The notes beneath the pieces were generated by a model. The model did not search any database and was not told the DNA's origin. It worked only from the letters and a program-made list of their open reading frames with translations. This document shows positions 43,570 through 55,709 of a stretch of DNA of 64,000 bases, in pieces; the stretch's first letter is position 1; the number at the start of each line of letters is the position of its first letter. The position numbers and the translations under genes are program-made. Origin of the DNA: Blasia pusilla. Taxonomy: Eukaryota; Marchantiophyta; Marchantiopsida; Blasiales. The stretch is from contig CM114272.1 of assembly GCA_050084515.1 (NCBI GenBank), positions 38,192,001 through 38,256,000 on the forward strand, read 5' to 3'.

Positions 43570-45550
43570 CTATGAAAACATGCAAAGAAAAAGAAAAAGA
43601 AAAAGAAGAATTTCACCTCATTTGCATATTTTGTGAGAAGATTGACGTACATTGCTTCTAAACAATCAAGTTTAAAAAAGTGAAGGAAAAGGGGATCAAG
43701 AAGTGAAAATCAAACATCCACCACACCCATTTTCCAATGCTATCAAGACTCTAACCGAAAGAAAATCTTCTGAACTCAATAGGATGTCATGTTTCTAAAT
43801 TTGAACACCATTATTATCCATGGCGTTTGTCCAAACATATGTGGGATAGTCAAGAATGTTAACCAATATACATGACATCACACCATTTACTGCCCCTACT
43901 GCCAATAGATTTCCCTGCCAAGTATCAATGAGAGGGGGCTACAATCTACAAAAAAGGCTGGGAATAACACAATAAAACAAACAGACGCTCCCTCTCTGAA
44001 GGAATTCCACTACCCGATTGGTAATACTCAGTGCAAGAATGATGACCTGAAGGTTGGACTTGACGGAATTTAGGTACATACTTCCATCTGCTCCTGGTGT
44101 GCAGTTCTTAATGCATCATGCTTTGAGGTGTAATCCCTTCCACTTAATGCTCTGCCATGCATTTGTCGCTTCTATCTCATCCCCCACCCCGCCTTGCTAG
44201 GTACCCATTTAGTCTTCTCTCTTTCCTTTTAGTCCTGATTCACTTCTACCTTCTGCCTGCAAAGGCAATGTGTCTTGAGATTAGCACTTACACAAATATC
44301 TCGAACACACCAGAAATTCTGATGGAGTCTTGGTCATAAGGAAAGAGGTGTGCATTGATATGAAGATGCTCCAGGATTCTATATGTGGCACGTATTCTTG
44401 CAGATTGGTCCCAATCATCCTTTCAAGTTTCGTGTCTTCTTAGATGGTATTGCTCTATGGGCAAGCATTTCTAGCCAAAAGCTGCAGAGCAATCCATTTC
44501 CAGATTCGCTCTTCCAGGTTTTGTAAGTAATTGCCTTTTTGTAAATGATTCTACGGAACATCCACTGAGGGTGTATTTGCTATCTGTGCTTTTAAATTTT
44601 CCAAAAGTTCAATCTGAGAGAAATAGAGCTCAAGCTGCAATGCAATTTTTTAATCATTTCTGATCCAACTCCAGGATCAGGCACCAACTCAAGCATTTCT
44701 TTATACTAGAGCATATTCAGCAACGACACATCCACCTACAAGAGTGTTGCTCTTCAGTCCAAAATGTTGAAAATCTCATAAAAAGCTTCGACAAGGACAA
44801 GTCTTTTGTTATCCGAGATGGATTTGAGAAGGAGGTACATATTTTAGAGAAGCCAGCTGCATATTTAACCTTTCTTTTCCTACCCAGACTATCCTAGATG
44901 AATGTACGTGTTTAATAAACAGTCCAGGCAGGTTACTTGAGTCTGTTCAAGGAGCAAAAATATCTTCCGATGGTATTCTTACTGACTCATAAAGATGTGG
45001 TATAAATCACTTGGCTAATGACTCAGCCTCTTGGTGACCTCTTGAACGCATGCAAGAAAGACTGGAGTGCTACTCTCCCATTTGCTAAGTGGTGCCAAAA
45101 GCTTTTAGGCCATTCTCTCACTTGTCTTGTAGGCCAGCAATGTAGTGTGCAGGATTTGTCTCTAGCACACGTCCAGATTAACGGATGGTCTGGGACTAAC
45201 AACAGAGACATTTAATTACTCTCTCATGAAGTTCATAAGCAATACTACAGTTACCCAGTTTTCCTCTCTGTACTTCCAACACTCGGCAATTTATCTCTTT
45301 AATACTTCCCAAGAAAATCTGTCTAATACCTAAGGAGTATCCTGAAAATTAGAATAGTGAGGTGATGGTTGCAATTGATTTGAGCAGTTCACTCCCAAGT
45401 TTGAGGTCACAGCATTAAAGCTCTGAGTCTAGCCATGTGCAAGAACATACTTTCCTCATTCATAATTCGCGGAACTGTGAACTATCTTAATTACATCTAG
45501 TTAAATCCAAATCTTTCCAAAGGCCTTGGATGTTGAGGTTACCTGTACCA

Positions 45551-46038
45551 TCACCTCGCCACTACGTGAACTTGAGAGCCACTTGAGGGAATTGTACATG
45601 AATAGGTTATATACTTGACATTATCCACCAAAACAACCACAAATATTTGCGATAGCCCACTTGCTCCACCTGTCCCAGTCCTGCCATCTTCTCCTCCCAG
45701 GTCCTGAGGTCCAGTAAAGACAGACACAACCATTGTTGAAGCCTGAGGATTTCCAGTTTCAGAGTGCTCTGCCTTACCAATCTTCTCCACCACTGGATCT
45801 GTTTTGTGCTTGCCACGACTTCGAATGGGTGGTAATGGAACTGCGGAAGGATTTTTCCTGTTACGGGGCAAGTCTTCACGAGAACTTGAAGTAGCAGTCT
45901 TCTCTTGATCAGCAGCATCAACCTGTTCTTCTACAACAGATTTGGAAGTTCCCGAGGACTGAGTGGTTTGTGCAGCCCCTGCTGGTGATGTGTCAAAGCG
46001 AAACACCTCTGTGCACATACCTGTACTGAGCACGGGTC
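45551..46038 (-). CDS. bZIP17/28-type gene, coding exon 2 (luminal C-terminus)
   Basis: After TTTGCAG at 46041-46039 the frame gives GPVLSTGMCTEVFRFD and continues to TGA at 45553-45551. MCTEVFxFD and the end ASTMVVSVF.., LSQIFVVVLVDNVKYITYSC are hallmarks of the ER-luminal tail of plant bZIP17/28/49 stress sensors. Its phase (one base carried in) matches the exon 1 donor at 51596 and gives GGLSGPVLSTG at the junction, as in known homologues. SREDLPRNRK contains an RxxL at the position where homologues have their site-1-protease sequence. Confidence 0.9.
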
Positions 46039-46926
46039 CTGCAAAGAGACATTCTGGAGTCAAACAAAGCACTCCTGTTCCCTCAAAACGAAAAGAACAA
46101 AGGCACTCAGTTCTGTTTCCTTTCTATGTGGGTGAAATGAACTTTCACATTTTGCCATTTTTACCTGATCTGACCGTGATCTCATTTGAGAAACACTTCA
46201 CAACTCATCCCTCTTGAGACTCCTACAACCTAGCCGGAGTCTCTGCATACCTCTTTTCTTCCTCCACAGACAGAGCCATTTATCTCCATTTGGCAGGTCA
46301 TGTTCCCCTTCAAAATGTGTACTTCTTCTTGAAAAGGGACATTGTGACATGTAAAATGTGCGTTCAAAACAGACTCAGTATTCAGTGGCTTTCAGTGATA
46401 CCAGGTGAGCTCAACAGGCTAACAACCCTCTGATTCTTTGTGGCACTCATGGTGAAAACACTCGGCACCTCCTTGAAACACAAGACTCTGCCTGCGCAGT
46501 CTTGCGTTAATTACTGTTCATCTCTTGTGGATGAAACCCAAGAAAATGCCTTGCCCTACTTCCCAATCTAGCTGAGTAAGGATAGTTCTCTGTGAACCAT
46601 TGCCGAGGGGCTACGTGATTGCGGTAGCATGTAAACTGAAATGACCTTCGCCCATTATGAGCCACATACACTTTCTCAAGAGCAAGTTTCTGTGCAGGTC
46701 AGACAAGGAGATACTTTTAAATAATTTCCTAGGATTTTCAATGAACTCAAGTGCTGATCAAGAACTCTCCAAAGAAGTAAGATTAAGTGCTAGTACTTTG
46801 ATTGCACTTGAGAGAATCTAGTTGGTACAGGGCTGGAATTTCAAAGTTGCTCTATTCCTGACTTGAAGAGGTGTAACCTGCTAGCTTGGAAAAAGCCAAA
46901 AAAGGAATACAACGATAATGGACTGG

Positions 46927-47238
46927 TTGACTTTTATACCTGGATAGGCATCCAGAACCAATTGCTCCAGTCTCTCAATCATGGCCACTGGTGGTGAGCC
47001 CCTGGAGCCAAGTAGAGACTTGGGGGTAACAAAAAATGCTCTTGTATTGTCAGAAGGAGAAACAAAAGCCTCCTTCATGATTCCATCCACAATGTTTTGA
47101 CCTTTCTTCAGCGCTAATAAGGGACAAAAGCGATCTTCAGGAAAGGTATGCAGATATAAGATAAGAAGGTAGACAAACTCCAGGAGTTGCTTCACATGGT
47201 CATCAGTGATAACAAGACCTCCACAGCACATGAATTCT
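46927..47238 (-). CDS. Gene X: putative exon
   Basis: The longest protein-like segment of gene X: GLVITDDHVKQLLEFVYLLI, LYLHTFPEDRFCPLLALKKG, FFVTPKSLLGSRGSPPVAMI and ERLEQLVLDAYP, ending at a CAG/GTATAA donor in phase 1. The acceptor is uncertain. It lies in the bZIP intron, on the same strand. Confidence 0.45.
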
Positions 47239-47906
47239 TCTCATCAAAGAAGGTAATGCCAAGATGTATCCCATTTCCATATGGAATAACAAGGATCAAG
47301 ATGAAGTCATACACACCACAGAATGGATGTAGTAAGAGGATGACGACTGGTTAGTAAGAAAAGGAACTGTGTCACACTGTAATTCCCATCATGATCATGA
47401 TTTTTTTACATAATGACAGCCAATGATATAAAAAAACACTACATACAACCCATGGCATCCAAGGATTACATTATGACCAAATCCTGAGATTTGATGATTG
47501 ATTCAGTCGTATCAATTCCAAAAAATCAAGCTTTGTCTGTCCACTTCAAGGAAGATAACAGGAAACTAGCACCAAGGATGTTGTGGTTCCAGCATGCCTC
47601 TATCTGGTTCTCTTGGCCAGGTGACCAATAGTTTTAACAAACAGCCTTCCTACCCAGACTTTCTGTAAAACTAGACATTTCCTTCAAAGTCCCACACTTG
47701 ATCCAGATGCTTTTTCAACAAAACTTGATTCGAAGTCAGTTTCAGTAGGCATCTGTAAGAAGAAAACTGACACATGAGACCCTAGGTATTGATGAATGAA
47801 TGAAGAATATAACTTTATTGTTCATGAAAACAAAGGGCTGAAGGACAGTGACAGGCAGCCCAACCACCAAAACAGCTTAGCCAGGGCACATAATCTACCT
47901 TGACTC

Positions 47907-48002
47907 CAACACAAACACCAAAATCCACTGAAATACAATTTTTCCTGCGAGTATCCACCATCCCTAAGCCGGTTGCCTCATCCATCAAATCACCTGTAGA
48001 CA
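47907..48002 (-). CDS. Gene X: putative exon
   Basis: After TCTACAG the minus strand reads DLMDEATGLGMVDTRRKN, then CISVDFGVCVGVK and an AAG/GTAGAT donor. Start phase 1, end phase 0; the phases do not join directly to the neighbouring candidates, so other exons must lie between. Confidence 0.3.
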
Positions 48003-48003
48003 C

Positions 48004-50007
48004 TTCTCATCATTTTCCAAGGTTGTAAGTTACTTACAGGCACATGGAAACATATCAATTGTCTGGAGGCTTGGACACTATAGCCTAACTAGAGATCACA
48101 GGAACTATTTGAATGGCTTGAGGCGCAAAAGATTGCAGAGGGAGGGAGAACATGAAAGATGCAGATTCTATGTGACAAATAGAGAAGTATGATGTGAGTG
48201 CTTGCTACATGGAATAATACTTCAAACTTTCCCAGGTGTCAATCCAGAAGGATATCACTCAATTCTCAAGATGACTAGAATACTGAGCCTTTAATGTCCC
48301 TTGATAATACTGCCAGTTCAGAAAGGTATGAGTGCACCCACTTCATACCACCAATCTGTAAGCTAAATATTGCTTGCTCTGTTCCAGTGACTCAGTAGAA
48401 TTGAACCACAACAACTCCGAGCACTCCGAGCCTTAAGTTTCTTGCAGTTCCAAACACACATCCAACACCTAGAATTAACCTTCTACTCGGGTACACAATG
48501 AACAAAGGTGACTCAGACAATTTCACCTTCCAGTAGTTTCTTCAAATGTAGCATCATTTCAGTGCCTATGTACTGTCAGTCATGCCTCTACACTTTGCTA
48601 CATAGCAGCTGAACAGTCAATACACTTAACTATGAGAGTTCTTGGATCTTTCTTCTCTAAGTCATTCGTTTTTCAAGCAATCCATGTTGATTTCTCTTGA
48701 TCTCAATTGAGCCTCCAGATTCCTGTATTGTCTTTATGCTAATAGACTTCTATCTATATTCTAATTTTAGCAAGGGGAAGTTTCATGTGAAGAAAATCTT
48801 TTCTACATGACGTTAGACTTTCTTTCAACACAACTTGGGATGTCATATTAACCCTTAAATGAAACAAGTCAGTGAACTACATGTGGTTATCTATAAAAGG
48901 AACGTTTTATAACTTCCTCTACATTACACTTAAAAGAAAAGGTTACTTATTGCGGAAAGGATCTTCTAAAAGAATTGAAATATTATACTAGACTGATGAG
49001 ATATATATTCCCTTCTACAGAATTGAGAGAAGAAAAATTGAAGAAATTCACAAAATGAGGATCCTATAAAAATCTTTATGATCCCATGACAAAGTAATTG
49101 CATGCTTTAATCCACCAAATTATCCTCTGATGGCTACACAAGGATAGATGCATACAACTTGTGAGAGCTTCACAATAAGCATATCCATGTGTATGCACAG
49201 GCATTTTCTACCAAAGGACTTTTATAGAACAAAAGTGCAAATTGACCTCAAAATGGAGAAATGTCATCAGCACAAAACATAAATTAGCATGTCTTATGAG
49301 GCGCCAAGGCATCGCGCAGACATTCTTACTAATACAATTTTGACTTCTATAGTCTGTCTAGCTAGTAATATCTTGTCTACTTCCAAGAAATTTGATGCTT
49401 TAATTTGGATGCTTTCCCAAATAATGCTTACATCAAAGGCTGCCTCACAATGTGGTTTCTCAGCGTTAACTAAGGTATCTTTGACTTTCAAGATCCCCCC
49501 AACTGATCACTGTCCTGCATGCGACCATAACTTGCTTCTTGTCTGTTGCCCCCTTCCTTCAATTCCACATGGGCATGCATTATCTGAGTATTGAGTTTAG
49601 TCCTCATGAATTCCGTGACTTGGGCATTTGAGTGATGGGTTTCGAAGATGCGAGATGCTTCAATTTTTTTCCCAGCCAGCACAAAAGAACGCATAATTCT
49701 TTGGCAGCACATGAACCCCCACTGGCTGCATTCCTGACATTCTCAATCTGCAACACTCAAAGGTGTCTGGTCCGAATTCTTTAGACTGTGGAAATCGTGT
49801 CTTCCAGCATTGACAAGATCTTTTTAAAAGTGCACTGAATTGACAACCAGAGTATACAAGAGGGGCACTCCTTCTTGCTAGCCTCTCAATTTGAGAAGCC
49901 ATTTTGCTTTGGCAGTATCTCCTACATTGAGTCATTCCACTGACACATACATCCGGCTCAGGACAGTCATTTAGACTATTGCATCTATTCTGACAAGAAG
50001 GTACTAC
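48004..50007. other. Intronic stretch without supported gene
   Basis: Short ORFs on both strands at 49289-49594 overlap one another and carry no motif. I could not resolve exons here. Confidence 0.3.
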
Positions 50008-50186
50008 CCAGGGCCTGCCTTTTGCATCACAGCCATAGAGGGTTGCGGTCCCACTAAAGAGCTGTTTGAAACTCATCACAACCAATTCAAGGTGGACTGG
50101 TTTATCAAGTCCAGCAGCGGTAGGGAGTTCACTCTCTTCAACCTCACCAGTAGAAGAGGGATCAAGTTCCATAGCTGCACACATGC
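50008..50186 (-). CDS. Gene X: putative first or early exon
   Basis: After TACCTGAG the frame reads MCAAMELDPSSTGEVEESEL, then PTAAGLDKPVHLELVVMSFK and QLFSGTATLYGCDAKGRPW, with a TGG/GTAGTA donor. It contains two possible start codons. Its entry phase also fits the bZIP exon 1 donor, so a gene predictor might fuse them; homology of exon 2 argues against that. Confidence 0.35.
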
Positions 50187-50960
50187 CTCAGGTAACCATA
50201 ACAAAAAGTTAAGTGACACAACTCTCAGGTCTCAATCTGTTGACCAACCAAACTGCAGGGTAAGTGCAGGATAACCAAACTATTCTTAACAAAATTTGGA
50301 AAAAAAAAGTACCATGAATTTTGCAAGAATGCTGAAAGTCTCAACTTTGAGTACATCATCTAATCTATAGAGCACTTTAGCTGCACTGATGGATTTGGTT
50401 ATCAAGCCAAGCCTGGTATTCCTTTCCAGAGATCATCTCCATCTGTCAGGGAAAACAGCCCTGGCAGTTGCAGAGTCGGACTAGCCTAACAAAATTAAGG
50501 GAGGAAGCGACTTGACCCTACCAAATTAACAACTGCCAGACCATGTAGCCTTGTACCGCCCACCACATACAAAGTTATGTTGATCTTGTCAACACTTGAT
50601 GTCATCAAGGATGTTAGATAATGCAGTCAACGATCCAGAACACGTTACCTCTTCTAGGAAGTCAGAGCCCCACATAACCATCCACTTGAATTTGAGACTG
50701 ATATTCAAACCCATAAAAGATATAGAACAGGGTAATATCCTTGCGATATTCATGTGGGGTCCACTCCTCCATGTCATCACTAGTTAGACTTAGATTGCGG
50801 CACCAATTGGGAAGGTGGTAACCAGGCTATTTCGCAAGCAAACCCCAAATCTAGCCAGGTGACTTGTCCATCCAGGATCTCATCAGAAGCACCGACACTT
50901 GCCTGCCTTAAAAAGAATTTTGGTTGGAGCCAACAGCTTTGTATCATAGCCTAGACCAGG

Positions 50961-51025
50961 AGAGACTCTACTCATTAAGTAGTGCCTGTCATAGCCTTGC
51001 GACCGTAGACCCTGCGCCCTGGTTG
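50961..51025 (-). repeat. Inverted copy of the repeat at 12327-12392
   Basis: Shares ACTTAATGAGTA, GGTCGCAAGGCTA and CAACCAGGGCGC with 12327-12392. It is bracketed by two copies of TCATAGCCTAGACCAGGAGA (50944 and 51048). Confidence 0.75.
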
Positions 51026-51595
51026 GTGATGCTACAGACTGGGGTAGGTGTCATAGCCTAGACCAGGAGAGAGATAATGAAAGAATGGAATTTGGCTTGA
51101 GTGATGAATCGATGGGGAGGATCTACCAGATAATACTCCAAGGCATTGGGCATTAGAATGTTGTAAGGGTCATAAAAGATCTAGATCTCGGTTAGTATGG
51201 TAAACTTGCATTAAATTAATTCGGTCCCCAAAGAATGACTTGAAAGAAATCAACAAGTACATCCAAGGAAAATACAAAGAACTCATAGATGATCCGTCAG
51301 CAAAGAGCTGAACCACAAACTTGCAGAGTCCATGTTACCTTTTATCATACACAACACTTTTCAGTTATGCATGGTCCAATCTATTGTTACGTTTGACACT
51401 CACATTTGTACTCAAGCATTCATGACATAGGCAACATTGGGTCTCCAAGCAGGCCCCAACAATTCTCTCTTCAATCATTCATCTTTCATGGATTTGCTTG
51501 ATTTTGTGAAGTCTGACTGAACCCTGCTTATGAGAGTTTCGCAATCATATTCCACCTGGTACCTGGTAAACGTGAAGCTTAGGATCAGGAAATAC

Positions 51596-53747
51596 CTGAA
51601 AGACCACCCAAGACCCACTGCTGCAGGGTTCCAGGTGCCGGCACAGAAGCCAGCGCGTCGCTCTTATATCCCGGCTTCAGTTTGCTGTCCTCCATAATAA
51701 CGCCGATGTTCTTCTTTGGAACTTCTCTTTCTCCAACTACAGTCCCTCCTCCCTCCTGGGCTTTGGCAGCAATTGCTCTGATTAGTTGGTGATCTGCAGG
51801 TGTAGGGAGTGAACGGCCTCTTCTGGGCGCATCTTGCTTCATGTTCCCTCTGGCCTTCTCTCTCTCCCGACTCGCAGTCTCCTCCCTTCCTAAATCTTGC
51901 GCGGCTTTGTCTCCGGCCATCACAGCACGGATGATGAGGTTACCATCAACCTTAACAAGCCTGTTATTCCTGGGCACTATCAGTGAAACTTCTTCGCTCA
52001 TATTTGCGGCGATGATTCTCTCTCCCATTCTCTTGGCACCTAGTGGCTCATCCCCGCGATTATAACAATCTGATGAGCAGGCTTCCCTAACTCTGTCTGA
52101 TACTGTCGTCGATTTTTTTCTCAGAGCGTTCCCATGGCGTTTCTCGCATCTAATTTTGTGTTTATCAATCACTCTGCGAGCGCCTCCGCTGTCCATGCCA
52201 ATCTGTTCTCCAGCGTCTCCCCATTCTGGTTGAGAAGTCAAATTCACTAAACTACCTTCCTCATTCCAGCTTGTTAGCACTCGACCTCCCACCCTAATCT
52301 CAGCATTGCTAACATGAATGTGGGTCGTTCCAGAATTCGGAAATCCCCACCAATCAGAGGGGGTTATGAGCATAGCTATACACAGAAGTCCCATGACTCC
52401 GACAGTTGCAAGGCTGGCCACTTTCTTCGCCTTTCTCGGCTCTCCAGAGGCTTTCGTACATTTCGTTCTCTTGGAGCTCTTCCCCATGGACCCTTGAGGT
52501 TTCAGCCTTGGAATGGGCACCGGAGGCATTGGAGCTCCAGGATAAAAAGGTCTGGCGGTGATCAGACCTGGATACGGCAGAACTGCCATACCTCCTGGCC
52601 TTGTGGGCTGGTAGAAGAAACCTAATTGCCTTCGCAGATTCACGTTCTCGACAGTAAGATGGTTGACCGTAGCATTCAGCTCTGCAATAGTGGCAGCCAT
52701 AGTTCTTAGCCGGCTCTCGAGCTCATCCACATACACCTTCTTCCTCTGTCGGGACAGTTGAGCGCTCTCTCGATTTCTCATCAACCGGGCTTGCCTCTTC
52801 TCGTCATCTTCCTCTCCAACTCCTTCACCAGTCTCCCCTCTCCTGTCACTCTCACATTGGGAGCCCGACTGATCAGTGCATGAAGTCTTCTCCACTTGGA
52901 TCTCCTCCCTCTCCCAGGACCTCCTCTTGCGATCATTCCTCTCTCCACTCCCTCTTCCCGAACCACTCCCCACTTCAACCGAACCCTTCATTTGCGCTTG
53001 ACTGCCCCTGGGATCATCCTTTTGCCCAACCCCAAAAGAAGTAGAACTCTCCTCCTCTGACCCGTGCCCTGGAAGTGCAACTGTCTCCCCCTCCTCTTCC
53101 TCCTCCTCCTCCAGCTCCTCATCCTCGTCCTCGTCCTCGCCCACAGCTTCGTTCCCCCACCACATCTGCTGCACACCACAGCTGGATTCTCCGCTCACTT
53201 GAGTCAATGCGCTATCGGGGGAAGCCGTGGGAACGCAAGCTCGTTCAATGAGCGGGGCGAAAGAAGTGGTTCCAGGCTGAGGGACGACAAAACTCGACGA
53301 TCCATCGGATACACGGGAATAATTCGGGGCACCTAAATCCTCAGGAACAGCCGCAGATATTCTCCCTGCGGAGCTCGAGAAAATCGTAGCAGACTGGGAC
53401 ATCGGCAGATCCCCGGCCAGAGCATCGGCGGGGAAGCACGCCACATTCGATCGCTCGCTCAATTCCACGGAGTCGTTGAAAAACGAGTCATCGAAAAATA
53501 GGGACACCCAGTCCTCGCCGATGTCCGTGAACTGCCCGTTCTCTCCCATCGGCTCTCCTGCGGCCGCCTCAATCCCCCCTCCCCCTGCCAGCCTCTCGCC
53601 TCCACTCGCTCTATACTCTTCTACCTTCTCCATCTCTCTCTCTCTGTGAACCCTTCCCAGTGCCCTCAATTCTTCACCTGCAAACGCAAATACTGTCTCC
53701 ACAAATCGGGAATCCTGCGATTCCGTCGCCACAAGGCTGCACTCCAC
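51596..53747 (-). CDS. Membrane-anchored bZIP transcription factor (bZIP17/28/49 group), coding exon 1
   Basis: ER stress sensor: the cytosolic bZIP part is released by intramembrane proteolysis and moves to the nucleus. The exon gives 717 codons: acidic activation region (WVSLFFDDSFFNDSVE), Glu-rich tract, basic region with NRESAQLSR (about 52740-52785), leucine zipper (VDELESRLRTMAATIAELNA), transmembrane segment VASLATVGVMGLLCIAMLIT (about 52360-52430), and a luminal domain with SLIVPRNNRLVKVDGNLIIR. It ends at CAG/GTATTT and splices to 46038, giving 879 aa. A later ATG at 53633, just after a GA repeat typical of a 5' UTR, is a plausible true start and would remove 38 residues. Confidence 0.95.
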
Positions 53748-53839
53748 TCGCTGCGATCCGGACGGCTGTTGCCGCCGCCCGATGTCACGATCGGGGTGAG
53801 CACTGCGAACCGGGAGGGCTCAATTTCTCGTCCTCATAG

Positions 53840-54494
53840 CAATCAGCAATGACGACAACAATTCTTCCCCTCTCACGAGTCGTTCGTCGGCTCAGCAACT
53901 CTTCCTCTCCGACACCGTCCTCTTTCTCCTCCACTGCCAATTGCCTTTCCAGAGCGTCGCGCCTGCTCTGAAAAGCTCTCTCCTGTCGGGACTGCATCCC
54001 GATCGTTGGCTCTGATCTATCCGACGGACTCACGTCTGCCTCGGCCCACCGTGATCCAGACGTCGTCCTTTACTCCACACCGTTCCGACGTACTAAACAA
54101 GAATGCGGCCCCTATTCAGGAGTCAGGACTTAGAGGAGGTCCCCGTGGAGAATGTTTCGGTGGTGGGACCAAGGCACGTATATTTTTCACTCTTGTGGTG
54201 TCGACACGTGTAATGTAAAGCACCCGAAGTCTTAAGATGTATGTCACACGTGCCATTACTACTATTATTTACTTTTCGGATATTAATCCCGAAAGCCCGC
54301 GACGCCATTGGTGCATCCTGCCCGTGCTGTTGCAAGGGAGAGGTGAAAGATTTTGTTTTTTTAATGAGAATTTTATTTTATCCCATTATTTCGTTATACA
54401 CTACGTATAGTGTGTAATCATCTTTTATATTTAATGTTCGGGGTACGACATGTGATAAAGTTACGTTTTCATTTTCTCAACTTATTGTCTGTGT
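53840..54494. other. bZIP upstream region with two G-boxes
   Basis: CACGTG occurs at 54205-54210 and 54247-54252, about 460-620 bp upstream of the bZIP start codons. G-box elements are bound by plant bZIP proteins, so autoregulation or stress control is possible, but the spacing to the transcription start is unknown. The second gypsy element begins right after, at about 54495. Confidence 0.45.
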
Positions 54495-54539
54495 CCGCGG
54501 TAAGGGGTACCAAAGTTCCCTATCGAAGGATATTTCGTT

Positions 54540-55270
54540 GCTGGGGGTGTAGGATTTAGAGCGGGTAGGGACCATTGATTTGGTCATTGTCGTTTGGCCA
54601 TGTCAGAGCCAATCGAGTGTTGGACGAGGCAGCGGGTTGGCTGACATTCGATCCAAGTTTTTTTGGGAGATGTTGAGGATCTTACAGCAATTGCAGAAGC
54701 ACCAGTCTCGTTCTCCAGCCTACGTTCTGGAGAATGTGCCGATCTTAGGAGACTCCACGTCATGAATGGTGACGAGTGCTCATCAGGTGCGTTCCTGGAT
54801 CGGCCAAGCAGTGTTCTTGGATGCGGCGAGTGTAGGTTCTACAGCCCATCGCCCGCGTCTATGGTGGACCAACTTGGTGCCCCATGCGGTGTTACGAAGG
54901 GCGTATGCGAGAGTGGAGCGTCCCTCCCATTTGTTAGTGGATTCCATTCTAGATCCAAGTCTTCGATCACAAACAGTGAGGCACGATGATCGAACATCGT
55001 TGATTGTGGTCAATAGGGTAGGCAGGCCGCGGGCAGCCTTGCCCACGTTTGTGAGTTTTCTCGTTTCTTATGCATACAAGGAGGCCGGTCCTGGCTTGGT
55101 TTGGGATGACCAGGTTCAGCGGTTGGTGGAGCCCAACGTCGACAAGAGAGAGCGAACGATGGGATTTCCCACATGAGTGATGGCAGTACCGTTAGTGTCA
55201 GAGGCATCACGACGTCATGTGTTGGATCAGGCAATGGACCTGAACTGCTTGACATGGATCCTCATCTTGG
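54540..55270 (+). pseudogene. C5 cytosine methyltransferase domain, second copy (motifs IV-X)
   Basis: Begins in motif IV: VIVVWPCQSQSSVGRGSGLA then DIRSKFFWEMLRILQQLQ, in the same frame as motif VI (PAYVLENVPILG). Motif VIII is AHRPRLWWTNLVP and the motif X-like end is SEASRRHVLDQAMDLN. The segment joining motifs IV and VI is open here, whereas it is shifted in the first element. Stops after DSTS (54765) and near 55176. Motif I lies upstream of the truncation, so it cannot be active. Confidence 0.85.
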
Positions 55271-55709
55271 GAGTGGCTGAGTAGCGCCGTATGAGATCGC
55301 GATAGATCATAGCGGTTGCATTGGTGAGCCCCATGCCTACCGAGACGGTGGAGGCAGTGGTTGGGGGCGAGACCCGAGAAGATATACACACCATGGGAGA
55401 TCGGGAGAGACATGCTTGGACTTCTTGGGATATTTTGCAGGTACTCCACGAGATATAAGCCACAACATCAAGCGTGGTTCAGGGCACTGCACGTGGAGGA
55501 GATCAGAGTTTGCAGTTGGCTGCAGGAGAGCGGCCGAGTGTTGTTGTTCGAGACAGGGTTGCACCATAGCAACCAGCGATACCTGCGGCGAAAAGTCCTA
55601 CCATAGTCAAGATGGAGACTTGGGAACCAGATATGGGCCCTAAGTTGACAAGAGGAGAGCGACGCCGGATACATCAGTTCCTCAGGAGTTATAGGAGTTT
55701 CTTGCGTTT

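Noticed and set aside
44700-44839. Plus-strand exon (VENLIKSFDKDKSFVIRDGF)
   Set aside because: It looks protein-like with AG and GT borders, but the minus strand is also open here and no adjoining plus-strand exon in phase was found.
45018-45215. Small plus-strand gene (DLLNACKKDWSATLPFAKWC)
   Set aside because: Single short ORF with an opposite-strand open frame over the same bases and no recognised motif.
49289-49594. Gene on either strand
   Set aside because: Both strands are open over the same stretch, and neither shows a domain or convincing splice sites.
50008-53747. bZIP exon 1 spliced to 50186
   Set aside because: The phase fits, but the conserved GPxxSxGMCTEVF sequence continues only at 46038.
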